Shown here one piece after another: positions 1 to 9,989 of a stretch of 64,000 nucleotides of DNA. The position numbers were made by a program, and so were the translations under genes. This DNA is from Rutstroemia sp. NJR-2017a BVV2 (taxonomy: Eukaryota > Ascomycota > Leotiomycetes > Helotiales > Rutstroemiaceae): NCBI GenBank assembly GCA_002946415.1, contig NJPS01000013.1, positions 1,364,001-1,428,000 of the forward strand. The letters run 5' to 3'. Below the pieces are notes generated by a model. That model did not search any database and was not told where the DNA came from. It saw only the letters and a program-made list of their open reading frames with translations. Position 1 is the first letter of the stretch. Every line of letters starts with the position of its first letter.

Positions 1-906
1 AGTTTTTGGACAAAGAGCAGGAGGGATAGCTTGGTGACTGCAAGGAGGGCGATGTAGACGCATTCGTCAACCATGAAGAGCTGAAGTGGGATGTCAGTAG
101 GATCGATTGAATAGCGGTGTATCAGGATTGTACGTACATGGAAGACATCATTGAGGTTATCTGTATCGATGTCCCACATATTTAAACCAAAGCCTATGTT
201 GACAACTGGATTCTGTGAGCAACGGTATCAGGTTCGAGAGAAGGGGAGACAAACTCTCGATCAAAACATAAAGGTATGGGATTGTGAGAACCTAAGTCCG
301 TTCATTAGTATCTCTAACAAGTTTCCATAACATACAGAAGGACACATACCGCAGCCAAAATCATGAGCCAGTCATCGACTCCAATTTTATCCGTCAACTT
401 CCACTTCACCCATAACCGGATGAGGATGAAGATTTCAGAAAGAATGCAGAAAATGTACGAAAAGGCTCTTATTTGTGTTTGTGAGCTCGTATCAACCTCA
501 ACACCACAGCCGGCCTCAGTGAGCTTGGCAACCTCTAGATTGTGTTGTTAGCAGGTAGTACCGTTGAAGCTAGCTAGCGAAGACATCAAGATGGAAGATA
601 TCATACTTAACTGCTCGACAACGGTGCATGTTCCAGCCATGCAAACTTTTGCCTCCAAGTTCAATTGGGCATTTGTACAGATACATGTTGCATTAGTCGT
701 GCTACATCCTGATGCCTCTACCGCCGGCACGAAACAGTTCACCTGGATATTCTGTCAAATGATTGTTGCGTTACCATAAACGCGGGCTGGGTTGCATTAC
801 TTACTGCACAAGTGGGGAGGGCAGCAAGTAAAGTCGCAAAGTCCGCAGCCTGAACGATGCTAAACAGTGCACAACTGAATATGAGCAAGGCAGTAATGAG
901 CTTCAT
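1..906 (-). CDS. Pth11-like GPCR with CFEM domain (partial, C-terminus beyond window start)
   Basis: A fungal seven-TM receptor of the Pth11 class; such plasma-membrane receptors sense surface or host cues. Exon 1 (805-906) encodes a signal peptide (residues 1-20, MKLITALLIF...IVQA) and the start of a CFEM domain. Exon 2 (607-751) carries the Cys-rich CFEM core, with Cys in NCF, SGC, TCIC and the KVC/GTC positions. Exon 3 (350-534) gives TEAGCGV and the first TM helix, ending DDWLMILAA. Later exons, about 276-291, about 166-216 and 1 to about 50, carry VLTIPY, NPVVNIGFGLNMWDID and FMVDECVYIALLAVTKLS, all typical of Pth11 TM regions. Introns are phase-consistent through exon 3; the boundary near 275 is approximate. 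The gene runs off the left edge, so the later TM helices and the cytoplasmic tail are not visible. Ligand unknown. Confidence 0.85.
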
Positions 907-2031
907 TCTGAAGAGATGATATGATTCTTTCCCGGATGCAAAAAGTTCCGGTCAAGCTCGTAGAGATATATGATCCTATAAGAGAGAGTTTCAGAAAGGA
1001 AAAATACTAAATTTGCAAAGTCAAAGCATGATAATAAAAGTTATCGAACGTTAAGTACGCCTTCTCCCGTTGACAAACGTCTTCCATGGATGTAATCTAT
1101 CTTGGGGATGTTGCAAGTGACTGGGTTCTCAGGAAACTTCCACTCAGGTTCCGGAAGGAAGGTGCAACCATTCTTCCCCACTACCAGAAGCACACACGGA
1201 CGCTCAACGATGTAGATCATACTTTGCAAACATAAAGGAGGGAGAAGATAGCCTAACGCCGATGAACACATCAATTATGTGGTCCAGGATGGCGGGATTT
1301 TGCCAAACAAGAAGACGGCACTGAGATCACCAAGGGTTTGCAGGACTGAGCATGTACATACTAATTAAATTTAACAATCTATGCACTGCACAGATCAATT
1401 TGGAAGTATCGTGAAGAAACTCAACTATCGTGAAGGAGGCTGGGATGAGTAAGGAGTGACTAATATTTCCCCACAAATCATGAGAATAGTGGACTACTCC
1501 ACATTTACGGGTACGGTACGTAAAGAAATTTCCTAACTCCCGTTTAACTAAAATCTCAAAAATGCTTACGACTACCCTAGAGTAAACTCGATAAGATTAG
1601 ATGTTTCGGACCCGATCGTATCCCCTTGAATACCAACTACTCGCAGCTTCACCAAAACAAGGTGCAGAGATCGCTCATGGCAGTCAAGGGAATGTCAGTC
1701 AATCATAAACATCGTTTCCGAGGTCGGTCACTCAACAGAATGGATACAGCGCAACTTTATCATGCTCATCATTTTCCCACACTGGACGACTGTCCCAGCA
1801 CAGGCCTATTTGACAAGAGAATACTTCCCTGCATGCAAGCATATTTTATCCGTGCAGCTCTGAGAAGGTATAGCAGAGCCGGCTCCCCAAAAGGAGCGGG
1901 ACCCTCTTGACAGGATCCACCTGACCGGGTTATGCCACGCTAAATTCGACTCCACGATACAGCCAAACAAGAGCGATCAGAGTCGATCATCCTAATTGGG
2001 GTGAAACCGTCAACTAATTTAACCTTAAAAG
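907..2031. other. Intergenic region with a coding-like remnant
   Basis: No complete gene is supported here. On the minus strand, 1041-1271 reads as a good-looking 3' exon (contains CVLLVVGKNGC and ends GVLNVR, then stop). A second coding-like stretch in another frame at about 1283-1350 reads SVLQTLGDLSAVFLFGKIPP. The two cannot be joined by a clear intron and no start codon is evident, so this may be a decayed gene. The rest, including the receptor promoter just right of 906, shows nothing recognisable. Confidence 0.4.
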
Positions 2032-2454
2032 TCAAAAATACAGGCTAATAGACATTATCTGTGCATGGGACGGTTGGACTTGACACTGCAACGTCTCGTA
2101 TCGTCGCCTCTTCGTCGCCAAGCCCTTGATTGAGCCTGTTTGGGACCAAGGTCCCCTACCCCAACCTAAAGCCACACCGACAGAGTCAAATGAATCTAGA
2201 ATGATCTGCAAGATACTCGCACACAGTAAATTGAAGAGAACTTCAGCGTATTCCGGAGTGTGCCCATCTGGTTTTGAGCCTCGCCAAGAAGAAAATTGCA
2301 AAGAGATCTGCCGAACTAACTCCATATCAGATACAAAGATAGGCTTCAAGCCCACTTCGACGGTGAGTGTCGAAACAAGTTTCTCCGTGAAGTGCAGATC
2401 TTCATTACACTGGCAATGACATGGCCACTGTTGAAGCGCTTTCGCAGTGGTCAT
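2032..2454 (-). CDS. Hypothetical protein or gene remnant, 140 aa
   Basis: An uninterrupted ATG-to-stop frame with protein-like composition: PCHCQCNEDL near the N-terminus, then a hydrophobic helix-like run (FNLLCASILQIIL), and a basic KRRRYE near the C-terminus. The Cys-rich LQQWPCHCQC start faintly resembles the C-terminal regulatory part of AflR-type Zn2Cys6 factors, but I cannot call it as such and no Zn2Cys6 cluster lies upstream. It is transcribed away from the peroxygenase at 2763, with about 300 bp between the starts. It could be a real small gene, the last exon of a larger decayed gene, or chance. Confidence 0.3.
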   Translation of the reverse strand: MTTAKALQQWPCHCQCNEDLHFTEKLVSTLTVEVGLKPIFVSDMELVRQISLQFSSWRGSKPDGHTPEYAEVLFNLLCASILQIILDSFDSVGVALGWGRGPWSQTGSIKGLATKRRRYETLQCQVQPSHAQIMSISLYF

Positions 2455-2762
2455 GGATAGCCCAGGTTTCTCTCCTTTATCAGTTCAGCATTCAGGATGA
2501 TCGAATCAAATGCATTCCGTTTGCAATTCCGGAGCTTCGAGGAAATCGCTCCGGAATATGTCATGTACTCCACATTGTGAGATATCGCAATATCGATGAC
2601 TTCGAGAAGGCGAGGGAAGCTCAGCGGCCACTAGCCTGTCAATATATAATGCGGCAACTCCTCTGCTCTCTTGCCAAGTTAACATTTCTCTTTTTACCCA
2701 CATTCCTTTGAATACTTTCGCTCTTTTCAGTTTTTTCGTCGATTTCGTTGGAAATCATCAGT

Positions 2763-4329
2763 ATGAAGACCTTCAGCTCATTATTTCTTCTTTCGGGGGC
2801 GCTCTCAAGCGTCATGGCGTTTCCCGCAGCCTCTCTGCATGCCCCCAATGCAGACCTAACCAAACCCATCCCTCTTGACAAGCTTAAAGCCGGCCTTGGA
2901 GCGCTTGATAGCCGTTCAATACCCGACTTCGAGAATCTCCTACAACAAGTTGAGGCCCTCGTAGCAACGACATTAGACACATCTGAGTTCAATGCCGACC
3001 GTCAGCGAGTGGACGTCTCCGGCGAGCATGCCTTCCAGATGCCTGATTACGCAGCTGGAGATGTTCGAGGACCTTGCCCTGGTTTGAACGTCCTGGCAAA
3101 CCACGGCTATCTGCCACGCAACGGCGTTGCCACTATTCTTGAGTACGCTACCGCAGTCCAGAAGGTTTTGGGCATGGGAATCGACACGGCTCTTGTGCTT
3201 GGTGTTTATGGAACTGTCCTAGGTGGTAACCCTGTGTCGCTGACACCAGGTGTCTCGATGGGTGGGCCTTCTAATGCACCAGAAGCTCAGAACCTTCTTG
3301 GAAACTTATTAGGTCTTCTCGGTAAGTCATACGCTTTGTTTTAGTGCTTTGCGCCAGTGGCTCACAAGGAACAGGAAAACCTAAAGGTCTTACTGGTACT
3401 CATAACATCTTCGAAGTGGATTCATCCATTACCCGCAGCGATCTGTACGATGCTGATGGCGACAACAACAACATGAACATGGAGTACTTCATGGACTTGT
3501 ACAACATGCAGAAAGATGCCGAGGTGCCGCACTACACCCTCGATGTTTTCCTCGACCATGCGTTAGTCCGTTTCAACCAAAGTATCGCCACCAACCCCAG
3601 TTTCTACTATGGTCCCTGGTCTGGCTGGTTCGTCCGCAATGCTGCTTACTGTTTTGCTGCCCGCATCTTTGGAAATGCGTCCGAGGAGTATCCAAACGGT
3701 TTCTTAGGTATGTGGCCTTCACTGTGATGTATTTCCGACGCGAGGCTGATTTAAAATAGACAAGGAGACCCTCAAGAGCTTCTGGGGTGTGACTGGTCCA
3801 GAAGATAACATGACCTATACTAAAGGCGCTGAACGTATCCCTGATAACTACTACCGTCGTGCTACTGACTATGCTGCGGCTGATCTGTGGCTCGACATTA
3901 TCGAAAACGTCAGTGTCAAGCGTCCTACACTTTTAAGGTAAGCATATATTCTATCGCCATTAATGAGACAGTACGCTAACAAGTAACCACAGCATCGGAG
4001 GTAACACCAACGGTGTGAACACTTTCACTGGTGTCAACCTTGAAGACTTGACTGGAGGAATAATGAACGCTGAGTACTTGGCTCAAGGAAACAATGCGCT
4101 TTGCTTCGCCTTCCAGATCCTCCAAGAAGGAGCACCATCTGTCGTTGGATCTATTTACGCGACCGCTGAGCCGGTACTTTCGTTCTTCCTGGACGCCATC
4201 AACCTCCCTCTGACCTCGCTTGCATGCCGCAATGATGCTTATAAGCAGCTCGGAATCAATGGTGTCGACTTCCTGAAGACCCTGAAAACGACCTATCCCG
4301 GAGCCGCCAAGAGCGGTGTTTTCCTTTAG
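2763..4329 (+). CDS. Secreted heme-thiolate peroxidase / unspecific peroxygenase (chloroperoxidase family)
   Basis: Four exons, 2763-3321, 3375-3707, 3760-3937 and 3993-4329, all with GT-AG introns of 52-55 nt, give 468 aa. Start chosen at the ATG that begins a signal peptide (MKTFSSLFLL...SVMA, residues 1-19) rather than the upstream in-frame ATG at 2748. The proximal heme ligand motif PCPG is at 104-107 (Cys105). The second family motif appears as E200-V-D202-S203 (EVDS in place of the usual EHD/EGD-S). The family is Peroxidase_2: extracellular heme-thiolate enzymes using H2O2 to oxygenate or halogenate small molecules; members also occur in sterigmatocystin-type pathways. It is somewhat longer than typical peroxygenases of about 260-380 aa because of an extended C-terminal part. 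Substrate not predictable. Confidence 0.9.
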
Positions 4330-5090
4330 AGCCGTCCATTTGACTTCAATTGAGCGTTGGCTGGTACGACAGCAGTAGTTATCCTTCAGTTAGAGTAATA
4401 TAATTTATAATTGGACGCAAATATTTGAGCATCTGTAGTGTCTAGATAAGTGACAGCAATATGGATGGATTACTGCTCGATCTTTGTGTGTGTTCTTGTT
4501 CGCGATGTTTGGCTAGATGAAGTCCATCGGCCGGGAACGACGTCAGTGAGAGCTAGCCGGCCACTCACGATGCCGAGGCACTTGAGCCTAAATGCAGATT
4601 GATGAATAAGACATGGTAGGAAATAGGAAAACACAACGTTAGAATCCATCCACGAGCAATGAAGAACATCTCACAGCCACTCTGATGGTATTTCGAAATT
4701 CTTTCTGTGTGGAACAATTTGGAATTATTGCCATTGTTGCGATTGTGGCTGGCTGACGAGATGGAATCCAACAAACACCAACCACCTTCCTGATTGGCTC
4801 CAGTATCTGTCATCTCCTATTTGTCAGCGCAGCTGGTCCATGCTTTCTGCATGCATTGTTTGGACCCCTCCATACATGACGCCTTGATGCACTTGCCACT
4901 TGCGGTCTCGAAGCTTTACATTTATATTCGACTTCCGCTCGTCTAAGGAACAGACCAATTCATCATCAACAATCCCGCGATTCGATCTTGAACTACCAAT
5001 ATCCAGAAATACCATCCATTAGCTCAGTCCTTAACCACCAATCTGTTTTCACCCCGCACCTTCCTCTTATTCCTCCTCGGCGGCGTCCTC
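4330..5090. other. Intergenic region, peroxygenase 3' end to MsrA promoter
   Basis: The left part holds the presumed 3' UTR of the peroxygenase (AT-rich around 4390-4420). The right part is the MsrA promoter. Short antisense frames here have no features of real genes. Nothing else seen. Confidence 0.6.
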
Positions 5091-5763
5091 ATGGCTAACA
5101 TGCCCAATTTCCTGAATCGCCTCTTACGGCCCTTCACAACATCGACCTCCCTGGGTCTGAACACGCCCGCCTTCACGCCCGCCTCGGTTCCCGACACTGC
5201 GCAGAAATGCACCGTGGCAGCTGGATGTTTCTGGGGCGTTGAGCACATGTATCGCAAAGAGTTCACCGGAAAGGGATTGTACGATGCGCGAGTAGGATAC
5301 ATCGGCGGTGATACCGCCAGCCCAAGTTATCGCGCCGTATGTTCCGGAAGGACTGGCCGTGAGTTACCCGCTTCACATCCGCACAGAAACACAATTGCTA
5401 ACACGAAACCTAGACGCCGAAGCTCTGCAAATCCACTACGACCCGTCCCAGATCACCTACCGCCAACTCCTCGAGTACTTCTACCGAATGCACGACCCCA
5501 CTACAGCGAACAGCCAGGGCCCAGACACAGGAAGCCAGTATCGATCGGGAATCTTCTATCATGATGATGAGCAGAAGAAGATCGCGGAGGAGGTGACGAA
5601 ACAGGTTAACGAGAAGTGGTGGAAGGGGAAGGTGGTTACCGAGATATTGAAGGCAGGGGAGTGGTGGGATGCGGAGGATTATCACCAGAGGTATCTGGAG
5701 GTGAATCCCGGAGGATATGAGTGCCCAAGTCACTTTGAAAGAAAGTTCCCGCCTTTGGAGTAG
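5091..5763 (+). CDS. msrA: Peptide methionine sulfoxide reductase A
   Basis: Reduces methionine-S-sulfoxide in proteins and free methionine using thioredoxin, repairing oxidative damage. Two exons, 5091-5358 and 5414-5763, separated by a 55-nt intron; joining restores YRAVCSGRTG-HAEALQIHYDP in frame, 205 aa. The catalytic GCFWG motif is at 45-49 with Cys46 as nucleophile. Further family blocks visible are GYIGG, FYRMHDPT, GSQYRS and the EDYHQRYL region. The C-terminal GGYECPSHF supplies a candidate resolving Cys. The first 30 or so residues before the domain are basic, Ser/Thr-rich and lack acids, so a mitochondrial targeting peptide or dual localisation is possible. Length is normal for fungal MsrA. 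Confidence 0.95.
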
Positions 5764-6428
5764 GTGAGGTTGGTGTATAGAAGCTTTGTATATATTCTCA
5801 ATTCAATTCAACAGTCAGATACTAAACAGTACCGTGTCGTTGGTTTACCTGAGGCCCTCCAGTCGAGATATGTTCGAGGTCTCTTGAGTTGTGAATTTCC
5901 AGGAAGAGAGAATGTTTATGAATAGAGACACATATAGAAGAGTAACTAGGTAGCGGAAGATGAGATGATATCAGAGTCAACGATTTGACAGAGCCGCTAG
6001 ATTCCATTATTGCCAAATACCTAGAACATCTAGTAAATATATGTATTAAGTATCGTCACATCAAGTCTATCACGTCCATTTATGGCATCTAGTTCTATTA
6101 TGTCTTCAATTGCAAATATAGTCCATGGATAAATAGTAAAGGTGCGATTACTCATTTTGACTGGATTTCATTTTATCTGTTTTACAATTTTTTTTATACA
6201 GTTTGTTGTAATGCTCGGACCTTTTGAAAACAGAGAGGAGAAACTAAAACAAAATAAAAAATGTTCTGCAGTAGAACTAAGGACCGAATTCTTGGAAGTT
6301 CTGGGCGCGATAACCTCCCCGTTCATAAGTACTACCATCGTAATACCGATGTTCCTGATATCGTCGATTTCATCCACTAATCTCAGCATTCTTCCAGCAA
6401 CCTCTAACTAACACATATCCTTTCCCAT
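5764..6428. other. Convergent intergenic region, MsrA and Bax-inhibitor-like 3' ends
   Basis: Holds the two opposing 3' UTRs. AT-rich, with poly-T/poly-A runs around 6185-6200 and 6245-6262. No further gene or RNA recognised. Confidence 0.6.
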
Positions 6429-7584
6429 TTACTTCCTCCTGTTTTGCTGCATCATCAAAATCTGCACCATCCTCACAAAGATATTTAAGAAGTCCAGCTC
6501 CAAACTGATACTCTCATTGACTGTATCCTTTCTAATCAGACCCCTCTCGGCCATTCTAGCATGGGCCAAGATCTTCTGCACATCATAGAGTGTGAAGCCA
6601 CCGAAGACGGCCAGACCACCCCATAGCCAGATGTTCTCAGTGAAAGCCAAAGCACGAGTTGCAGTGGCGGGAAGGACCAAAGGAGCGAAACCAGATACGG
6701 CGACGAGAGCGCATCCAGCAAGGAGTGGTCCACCGAGGTAAAGGTATTTTTCTTGCTTAGCAGTGGCTCCAACGAAGGAGATTGATCCCATCATGGCGAG
6801 GGTGTAAAGACCGGCACGGCCGATGATAGCGGGCGGTGCCATGAAGAGGAGTGGAGCGATGAATGCGGCTTGAGTGACGTTGAAGGCGGACCAGAGAGCA
6901 TATTTTTGAACATAGCTAGTAAAATCATATCAGCATATCGCTCTTGTCACATATTCGCAACTTCAAAAAGAGGGGCAAAATAACTCACTTGCTAGGATCC
7001 GTAGCCCTTGTTCCCATCATTGTACCAATACTCAAGCCAATACCACCGATCATGACAACCCATGGGTTTGTTGCCATCATTCTGTAGATAAACCCACTTT
7101 GGAACATGGCGCGCGCAGACAGTCCGATCATGCCGATTCCAATACCTGTGTGCATGAATGTATCGTTGAGATATTCGCGCTCGAAAGCTGGCATTCCTCC
7201 ATCTTCCCGGGTTTCGCGGTTGAAGACCTATTGGGAGATAAGTTAGCTGACGCTGGATGAAGGAAGAGACAGGGAAGGGAGAAAATATACCAGGTTGATA
7301 GCAACCAAGGTTCCTCCAAACATCGCACCACCAACGGCCAATTTCTGCAGTAGAGTAGCATTTGGTGCTTGAACAGCTGGTTGCTGCATATACGTCCTTG
7401 ACTGTCTGAACGCATTTTTCGCCTTGGTGAGAGCGTTGATGGGTGATGTTGTTCGTGAAGTGAAGAAAGAGTTTGTAGGGCGGGAGGAGTGGAAAGCTCG
7501 CGCGGGGACGGACTTGAATGTGGATTTTGAGGCTAATGCCAGAGTGCTGGGGAGCTGAAATGGTCGGCGCATTGCGAAAGCCAT
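6429..7584 (-). CDS. Mitochondrial Bax-inhibitor-1 family protein (GHITM/TMBIM5-like)
   Basis: Three exons, 7291-7584, 6989-7227 and 6429-6915, all phase-consistent, give 339 aa. The start is the ATG of MAFAMRRPFQ; the upstream in-frame extension begins only at a non-ATG codon. Residues 1-50 are rich in Arg, Ser and Thr with RAFHSSRP, a typical mitochondrial presequence with an FHS-like processing region. At least six TM segments follow (KLAVGGAMFGG, IGIGMIGLSARAM, VVMIGGIGLSIG, LYTLAMMGSISFVG, LVAVSGFAPLVL, LWGGLAVFGGFTLYD), ending with the family signature LDFLNIFVRMVQIL. TMBIM5 proteins sit in the inner mitochondrial membrane and affect cristae and ion exchange; a role here is inferred from the family. 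Confidence 0.9.
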
Positions 7585-8800
7585 TCTGAATGGTGTTTTC
7601 TGAATTGCTTTGGTCAATTTGAGTGAGGTTTTGAGCCGTTTGACCGTAGTTGTCTGCAATGGCGAGAGGGAGGCTCTTTATTAGGTGGTGGTAGATGACG
7701 TTCGGAGTTAGCTTGAAAGAAAGCTCTGGAAGCGAGGCGAGGTACAATACACTGTTGACGCCACCATGGAATTATTCGCGGATTTAAGGAACTTCTTGAT
7801 ATCGTGGACTGCGATTGAATTCCCGCAGGATTCAAATTTATTACATTGCCATTATTTGTGTGATGATTGTTCTACATTCTCAACCATAGTTGCATGTTTC
7901 AGTCGCACTAAAGCCTTTCTTTGGCGGCCATCTACATATCCTACCATCAGTTTCACTACAAATTGTACCCTATCGCAAGGACAGGAAAAGTACAGCGAGG
8001 CTGATGTCTCTCCGTCCGCAAACGATGGGGTTCATTGCTTAAGCCAAAAGTGCTGAAGAAAGCTCATCGGTAGTTTGATCTCTTGTCTGGATCTATCTGC
8101 GGAATGTCCTCAATGTATGATAAATCGGCTGCTGGAATCTCGAAAATATCTGCTATGAAAATCAAGGTGGCTTGTGCTCTAGTGGGCGATGAGCTGGGCG
8201 TAAATTTCGAAACTCCGCCAGACCACTTCTTGGCTATTTGATGGAGGAAGTCTTCGGGAAATGGAACGGCTATCCTCAGTGCACATGGAGGCTCTTATTC
8301 TAGTTCCTCTGATGGCATATTCTAAGGTCGCCAATTGGCTGGAAGGGCATTGCATCAGGTTCCATGAGCAGAGAACCAATCTGAGCAATGAATTAGATGA
8401 GTGCTTTGAAATGGGATCAAGGAATTCTACCACGAGTTACTAGCAACGATAATTCTTCGGTAAGTTTGTGGTTCACAGCGACTCGAAACGAGGGATCGTC
8501 TTCGTTTCTCGTCGGGATGATGCAGTATCATACATACCATCACGTTCCTTACCCATTAAGCAGCGAAACACAAATAGATTAAAGCATTTTGGCTTAGCTG
8601 ACTAGCAGTTGAATATAAAGACATGATGATATCAAAGAAAAGGAAAGCCCATACAAACAGAAACATTCATAACCCCACCCTATGATAACGCCCACCTCCC
8701 GCCTTCTTTGTCTTTCTATGCTGTGGTCCAACATGCCAACGATACGAATGGTTTATTTTACAGAGTTTCTTGACTTGGCCTAGGTATCTAAATTGCCGCT
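7585..8800. other. Intergenic region between two minus-strand genes
   Basis: Right of 7584 is the promoter and 5' UTR of the Bax-inhibitor-like gene; left of 8801 is the 3' UTR of the Fig1-like gene. Short frames on both strands (for example 8179-8433 minus and 7766-8056 plus) show no domain, signal or splice structure, so I do not call a gene. Confidence 0.5.
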
Positions 8801-9792
8801 CTATCTTGGTGAGTAACTCATCTCTCGATCATCGGAGAAATCAGAGTAGATGTCATCTCTGCGTCCACGAGAGCGGTTGCGAGGCATGATGTTAAATCCA
8901 TACATGATATCTCTCGACACCATATAAATGGCCAAGGCAAAGATAAACGCGAAACCAAAACAGGACCATTGAAGACCTTCCAGTGTCTTGCCTTGTTCGA
9001 TTTGGATATTTGCCGAACAGCCTGAAGCTTTATCTGTAAGTACAGTCTTGACTGCATTGATAGAAACAGTTAAAGTGTAAGCTGCACCCAGACTGGTGGC
9101 GACGGAAGCCCATAGGAATGGCATGGCAATAGTACCGAAGGCTCCAACAGGCTTTCCTAGACCAGCAAAGAGCCATGCAAATGTATCGACGAGGAAGCCT
9201 ACGAGGAATAGACCCAGTGCCACGGCTGGCATGAAGATTGTGATGTCGGTCTGGAGCTTTTGCCCTAGTTCGACAACGTCGGAGTCGACATGGAGGGTTG
9301 TGCCGATCTCCTCGGGGGTTTGTGAATAGGGCTTGCCTATACATTGGTACCCGTTCGTGTTATCGAACGTGTTTCCGTTGGCTCCTTGGTTCCCTACGAA
9401 AGCGCAGAGACCTAGTGAAATAGTTAGCATACTGCTATTTACATTGTAGAGATCGATGCCTAGACTTACCCACATAACCAATTCTCAACCCTCCTAACTT
9501 GTCCCCATCGGTGCCAGCTTTGGAAAGCTGTCCGATGAAGATATTTTCCACTCCAGGCGTCGTTGTGGCAGAACCAGCAATTGCCAGTGCTAGCGTCATC
9601 ATATTAGCTGAAGCTCCCACGGGAATCAAGAGGAGGAAACTTACCCGCCATTGTGTAGAATGGAATGGCTGCTAGAACCCAAATGGAGGCACGAATGATA
9701 ATGTTCTTTGGCCCTGATACATTGTTAGACCAAGTCCAGTACGCACTAGGGCATCAGAAGAACTTACTCATGGGCCTTCGTACGGTAGACAT
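8801..9792 (-). CDS. Four-TM claudin-like membrane protein, Fig1 family
   Basis: Four exons, 9768-9792, 9645-9713, 9470-9589 and 8801-9411, all with GT-AG introns and consistent phase, give 266 aa. The tiny 25-nt first exon encodes MSTVRRPM. The layout is TM1 near residues 15-33, a large extracellular loop carrying GLRIGYVGLC with several further Cys, then three TM segments (FMPAVALGLFLVGFLVDTF; FGTIAMPFLWASVATSLGA; FGFAFIFALAIYMV) and a short basic cytoplasmic tail. The GYVGLC block plus four TMs matches the Fig1/Sur7 claudin-like families; Fig1 controls Ca2+ influx and membrane fusion in mating and polarised growth. I favour Fig1 over Sur7 from that block, with moderate certainty. Confidence 0.75.
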
Positions 9793-9980
9793 TTTGTGTG
9801 ATTAATTAGATGCCACTAAAGAGTGGCTGTCGAGATACAAAGGAAATTGTAATGAGCGTCAAAAGGAAATAGAAAACTGAAATGATAACTTCCGCACCAC
9901 CAACTCGAATATCAGCAGATAAAAAGGAGTGAGTGTTTGATCTTGTAGTGGTTGAAAGAGACCATGAGCCCTTGCTCTCT

Positions 9981-9989
9981 CTATATATG
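9981..9989 (-). promoter_or_regulatory. TATA-like element upstream of Fig1-like gene
   Basis: An AT-rich ATATATAG-type box on the minus strand about 190 bp upstream of the Fig1-like start. Position is compatible with a promoter; function not shown. Confidence 0.3.
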
